Origin: Caldifarciminota bacterium
Lineage (GTDB): Bacteria > Hydrothermota > Tepidihabitantia > Tepidihabitantales > JAOUPE01
Reading direction: 5' to 3'
Assembly (NCBI GenBank): GCA_029880025.1
Contig: JAOUPE010000064.1
Span: 1 to 8,063 of the forward strand
DNA: 8,063 nucleotides
In this document: positions 6,032-8,063 of the stretch, in pieces
Layout of the letters: each line of letters opens with the position of its first letter
How positions within the stretch are numbered: the first letter of the stretch is position 1
Notes under the pieces: generated by a model
What the model was told of the DNA's origin: nothing
Database searches by the model: none
What the model saw: the letters and a program-made list of their open reading frames with translations, nothing else
Program-made: the position numbers and the translations under genes

Positions 6032-6058
6032 TCGTTCCCTCGATATCTTGGGGAACAA
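6032..6058 (-). other. Hairpin just upstream of the mtaB ribosome-binding site
   Basis: Arms at 6032-6039 and 6051-6058 (TTGTTCCC and GGGAACGA on the minus strand) pair over eight positions including one wobble, with an 11-nt loop. If mtaB starts at 6004 this lies in its leader, a few bases before the AGAGGAA. It could modulate translation, but it may also be chance. Confidence 0.3.
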
Positions 6059-6148
6059 TTTACGATAAGTTTCAGGAACTAATTGCTGGTTGGTATTCCG
6101 AGAAACGCTTAACATCTAATCTTTAGCTATGCTCATCTAATTACTGTT

Positions 6149-6172
6149 CGATGCAAACTTAAATTTGCATCG
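6149..6172. other. 9-bp hairpin between rpsA and mtaB
   Basis: Arms cgatgcaaa and tttgcatcg match perfectly around a 6-nt loop. It lies 24 bases after the rpsA stop. The minus-strand sequence that follows it (AACAGTAATTAG) has no U-run, so it is not a standard intrinsic terminator. It may instead stabilise the rpsA 3' end, mark a processing site or be a protein-binding palindrome. Confidence 0.6.
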
Positions 6173-6195
6173 GGTTAAGCAACCAAGAGAAATTT

Positions 6196-7869
6196 TTACT
6201 TCAGATGGTCTTCTAATGTAAACCGGTCAGTTTCCTCTTCAGTTTCGTAAGAGGGTTCTTTAGCGCGCCCTCGTCTTTTAGGTTTCTTCTCCTCTTCTTC
6301 TGGTTTGAACAGCATCTTTTCACTCAAGGCAATATGCCGACGCTCTAAATCGATTTTAGAAATTACCAGTTCGATTTCTTCACCAATTTTATATTTATCC
6401 TTGGTCTTTCTGCCGCCTCGAGCCAAATGACTGATTGGAACAAATCCCTCAATGCTCTGGGGCAGGTTAACCACGATTCCTGGCTTTGGTAAATCGATAA
6501 TCCTTGCCTTGACCGTATCGCCATCTTTATATTCCTTGCTAAATCGATAAAAGGGGTCTTCTTTGGTCTGCTTTAAACCGAGGCTGATGCGGCGGTTTTC
6601 TTTTTCAATATCCAGAATAATCGTTTCGATTTTTTGACCTTTCTTAACGACTTCTCTTGGATGTTTAACCTTTTTTGTCCAGGAAAGGTCACCATTATGA
6701 ATCAAGCCTTCGATACCTTCTTCGATTTCAACGAACGCACCGAAATCTTTTAACGACCTGATTCGACCATTAACTTTTTGTCCGACGTGGTATTTCTCAT
6801 CGATTAAAGACCATGGGTCAGGTGTGGTTTGCTTTAGACCTAAGGAGATACGGCGATTCTCTTTATCGATACTTAAGACCACGGTTTCGATTGTCTCGCC
6901 GATTTTTAAAATCTGGGAAGGATGATGGATTAGCTTGGTCCAGGACATTTCCGAGACATGTATCAATCCTTCAACGCCTTTCTCTAATTCAACGAAGGCA
7001 CCATACTCGGCTAAGGTTGTAACTCGACCCTTGACTCTCGAACCGATTGGATATTTTTCTTCGATACCATCCCAGGGGTGTGGGGTGAGTTGCTTAAGAC
7101 CAATTGTCACTCGACCCGTGTCCGGGTCAGCGCTAATAACCTTCACATTTATTTTTTCTCCCACGTTCACGAACTCTTTAGGATGGACGACTTTATTCCA
7201 AGCCATATCGGAAATATGAAGCAGCGCATCGATTCCGCCGATATCGACAAAAGCGCCAAAATCGGTTATTGTCTTTACCGTTCCTTCGACGATATCGCCC
7301 ACGTTGATTCGGGCAAACGCTTCGGCGCGCGCTCGTTTTGCCTGTTCCTCTAAAAGCGTCCGCCGTGAAACTACGATATTCTTCTTAAACCAGTTAACAC
7401 TCAGAATCTTTACATCGAACGTTTTACCGATCAGGCTATCCAGATTATTGACCGGACGCATATCAATCTGCGAACCAGGCAAAAATGCATCGAGTCCTAA
7501 TACTTCAACTGCTAAACCACCCTTCACTTTCTTTTTGATTATTGCTGGTACTCCTTCGGCACTCTCGGCTTTCTGTTGAATCGTATCCCAGGCCAGTTGA
7601 AAATCGGCTTTCTTTTTTGAGATTACCGGAAACCCTTCTTTATCCTCAAGCGATTCGAGATAGACCAATATCTCTTTTCCTTCAATCACGTCATCCAGAG
7701 AATTGAACTCGTCCAAAGGTAAAATGCCTTCAGACTTGAGTCCCATATCAACTAATACAACACTACCGACTCGTCGTATAATCCTCCCTTTTATGATTTC
7801 ACCTTCTTTTAGCGTTGGGAAAGATTGCGCGTACAGATCTTTCAGTTCTTCTTTTTCTTGTTTTTCCAT
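6196..7869 (-). CDS. rpsA: 30S ribosomal protein S1, six S1 domains
   Basis: S1 binds mRNA on the 30S subunit and helps unfold and dock leaders with weak Shine-Dalgarno sites. The 557 residues contain six S1 (OB-fold) repeats at roughly 20-86, 105-171, 189-258, 274-346, 361-433 and 447-517. Domain 2 is the most diverged. Domains 3-5 carry the canonical core (GAFV-IGG-ALLHISDM, GAFVELEKGVEGLIHVSEMSW, GAFVEIEEGIEGLIH). Domains 4 and 5 are close copies, sharing the DKENRRISLGLKQT-type ending. The tail after 520 is rich in Glu, Lys and Arg and ends TLEDHLK. Length and domain number match E. coli S1 rather than the four-domain Firmicutes form. It starts at ATG 7869, sharing one base with the ispH stop, with AAGGAGGT nine bases upstream. 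Several genes in this window lack a clear Shine-Dalgarno sequence, which fits reliance on a full-length S1. Confidence 0.96.
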   Translation of the reverse strand: MEKQEKEELKDLYAQSFPTLKEGEIIKGRIIRRVGSVVLVDMGLKSEGILPLDEFNSLDDVIEGKEILVYLESLEDKEGFPVISKKKADFQLAWDTIQQKAESAEGVPAIIKKKVKGGLAVEVLGLDAFLPGSQIDMRPVNNLDSLIGKTFDVKILSVNWFKKNIVVSRRTLLEEQAKRARAEAFARINVGDIVEGTVKTITDFGAFVDIGGIDALLHISDMAWNKVVHPKEFVNVGEKINVKVISADPDTGRVTIGLKQLTPHPWDGIEEKYPIGSRVKGRVTTLAEYGAFVELEKGVEGLIHVSEMSWTKLIHHPSQILKIGETIETVVLSIDKENRRISLGLKQTTPDPWSLIDEKYHVGQKVNGRIRSLKDFGAFVEIEEGIEGLIHNGDLSWTKKVKHPREVVKKGQKIETIILDIEKENRRISLGLKQTKEDPFYRFSKEYKDGDTVKARIIDLPKPGIVVNLPQSIEGFVPISHLARGGRKTKDKYKIGEEIELVISKIDLERRHIALSEKMLFKPEEEEKKPKRRGRAKEPSYETEEETDRFTLEDHLK

Positions 7870-8063
7870 TACGGTTTGACCTCCTTATCAGAATTTTTCT
7901 CCAAGCCTTTTTTAATTTGGCTTGTGACCCCATCAGGAAAAATTTGGGGATTTTTCAAAATCTTGACGATTTCGTCGATGACCGAGGATGGTGTCGATGT
8001 ACCAGCCGCAATCCCAATTTTTTTGGCATCAAAGAACCAGCCATCATCGATTTCACCTTTATT
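7869..8063 (-). CDS. ispH: 4-hydroxy-3-methylbut-2-enyl diphosphate reductase, C-terminal part
   Basis: The last 64 codons of a gene that continues beyond the right edge. IspH uses a [4Fe-4S] cluster to convert HMBPP to isopentenyl and dimethylallyl diphosphate at the end of the MEP pathway. The fragment reads GWFFDAKKIGIAAGTSTPSS, followed by VIDEIVKIL, which matches the conserved C-terminal substrate-binding segment of IspH (usual form VGITAGASTP, with the Ser that contacts the diphosphate). A short Lys-rich tail follows. The cluster cysteines lie outside the window. The stop TAA overlaps the rpsA ATG by one base (TAATG). The ispH-rpsA neighbourhood is known from other bacteria, including fused forms in some Firmicutes, which supports the call. 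Confidence 0.93.
   Translation of the reverse strand, partial: NKGEIDDGWFFDAKKIGIAAGTSTPSSVIDEIVKILKNPQIFPDGVTSQIKKGLEKNSDKEVKP
7879..7886 (-). promoter_or_regulatory. Shine-Dalgarno site of rpsA inside the ispH 3' end
   Basis: AAGGAGGT on the minus strand sits nine bases before the rpsA ATG and within the last codons of ispH. It supports the ATG at 7869 and suggests that S1 is translated from a shared ispH-rpsA message. Confidence 0.85.

Noticed and set aside
6005..6115. A 37-residue N-terminal extension of MtaB from ATG 6115
   Set aside because: No ribosome-binding site precedes that ATG and the extra residues do not match the family, which begins at the VITIGC strand.
6435..7140. Recent tandem duplication of DNA inside rpsA domains 4 and 5
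   Set aside because: The similarity is at protein level with many silent differences, as expected of ancient S1 domain repeats.

Overview
The window looks like chromosomal DNA of a diderm (Gram-negative-type) bacterium with moderately AT-rich DNA. It carries lipid A genes (lpxD, lpxC, lpxA), a Skp/OmpH-type periplasmic chaperone and a six-domain ribosomal protein S1. All eight genes lie on the minus strand, so the reading order runs from right to left. No gene gives a firm taxon. The divergent LpxC and LpxD, an archaemetzincin, a TTG start and several families of short intergenic repeats suggest an uncultured, deep-branching lineage (WOR-3-like candidate phyla come to mind). That placement is only an inference.

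Right part (8063 to about 4799): the 3' end of ispH (last step of the MEP isoprenoid pathway) overlaps the start codon of rpsA (S1) by one base, and rpsA is followed by an MtaB-type radical-SAM tRNA methylthiotransferase. The gap between rpsA and mtaB holds a clean 9-bp hairpin with no U-run. A 118-bp gap follows, with a candidate sigma70-type promoter and a strong ribosome-binding site that open the next cluster.

Middle (4680 to 1032): an envelope operon in the order skp, lpxD, lpxC, fabZ, lpxA. skp/lpxD and lpxC/fabZ overlap and lpxD/lpxC are 10 bp apart, so translation is probably coupled. The encoded proteins cover UDP-GlcNAc acylation (LpxA), deacetylation (LpxC), second acylation (LpxD) and the hydroxyacyl-ACP dehydratase that competes for the same acyl pool (FabZ). 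Three proteins are unusual. The Skp-like protein carries an extra C-terminal domain resembling the CsgG/TolB-N class. LpxD is only its acyltransferase beta-helix and lacks the N-terminal uridine-binding domain. LpxC has His where a conserved catalytic-site Asp (E. coli D246) is expected. An 80-bp imperfect palindrome fills the otherwise unexpected gap between fabZ and lpxA.

Left part (980 to 1): a small archaemetzincin zinc protease follows lpxA, and then comes about 430 bp without a gene. That stretch is packed with repeats: a degenerate CACAGAG/GCAGAG-type cluster, an 18-bp perfect palindrome and a 12-nt tandem array organised in 36-nt higher-order units.

The strongest leads for something undescribed are the Skp fusion, the coupled LpxD/LpxC deviations and the palindromic element inside the lpx operon. 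No mobile element, CRISPR array, tRNA or rRNA was recognised.
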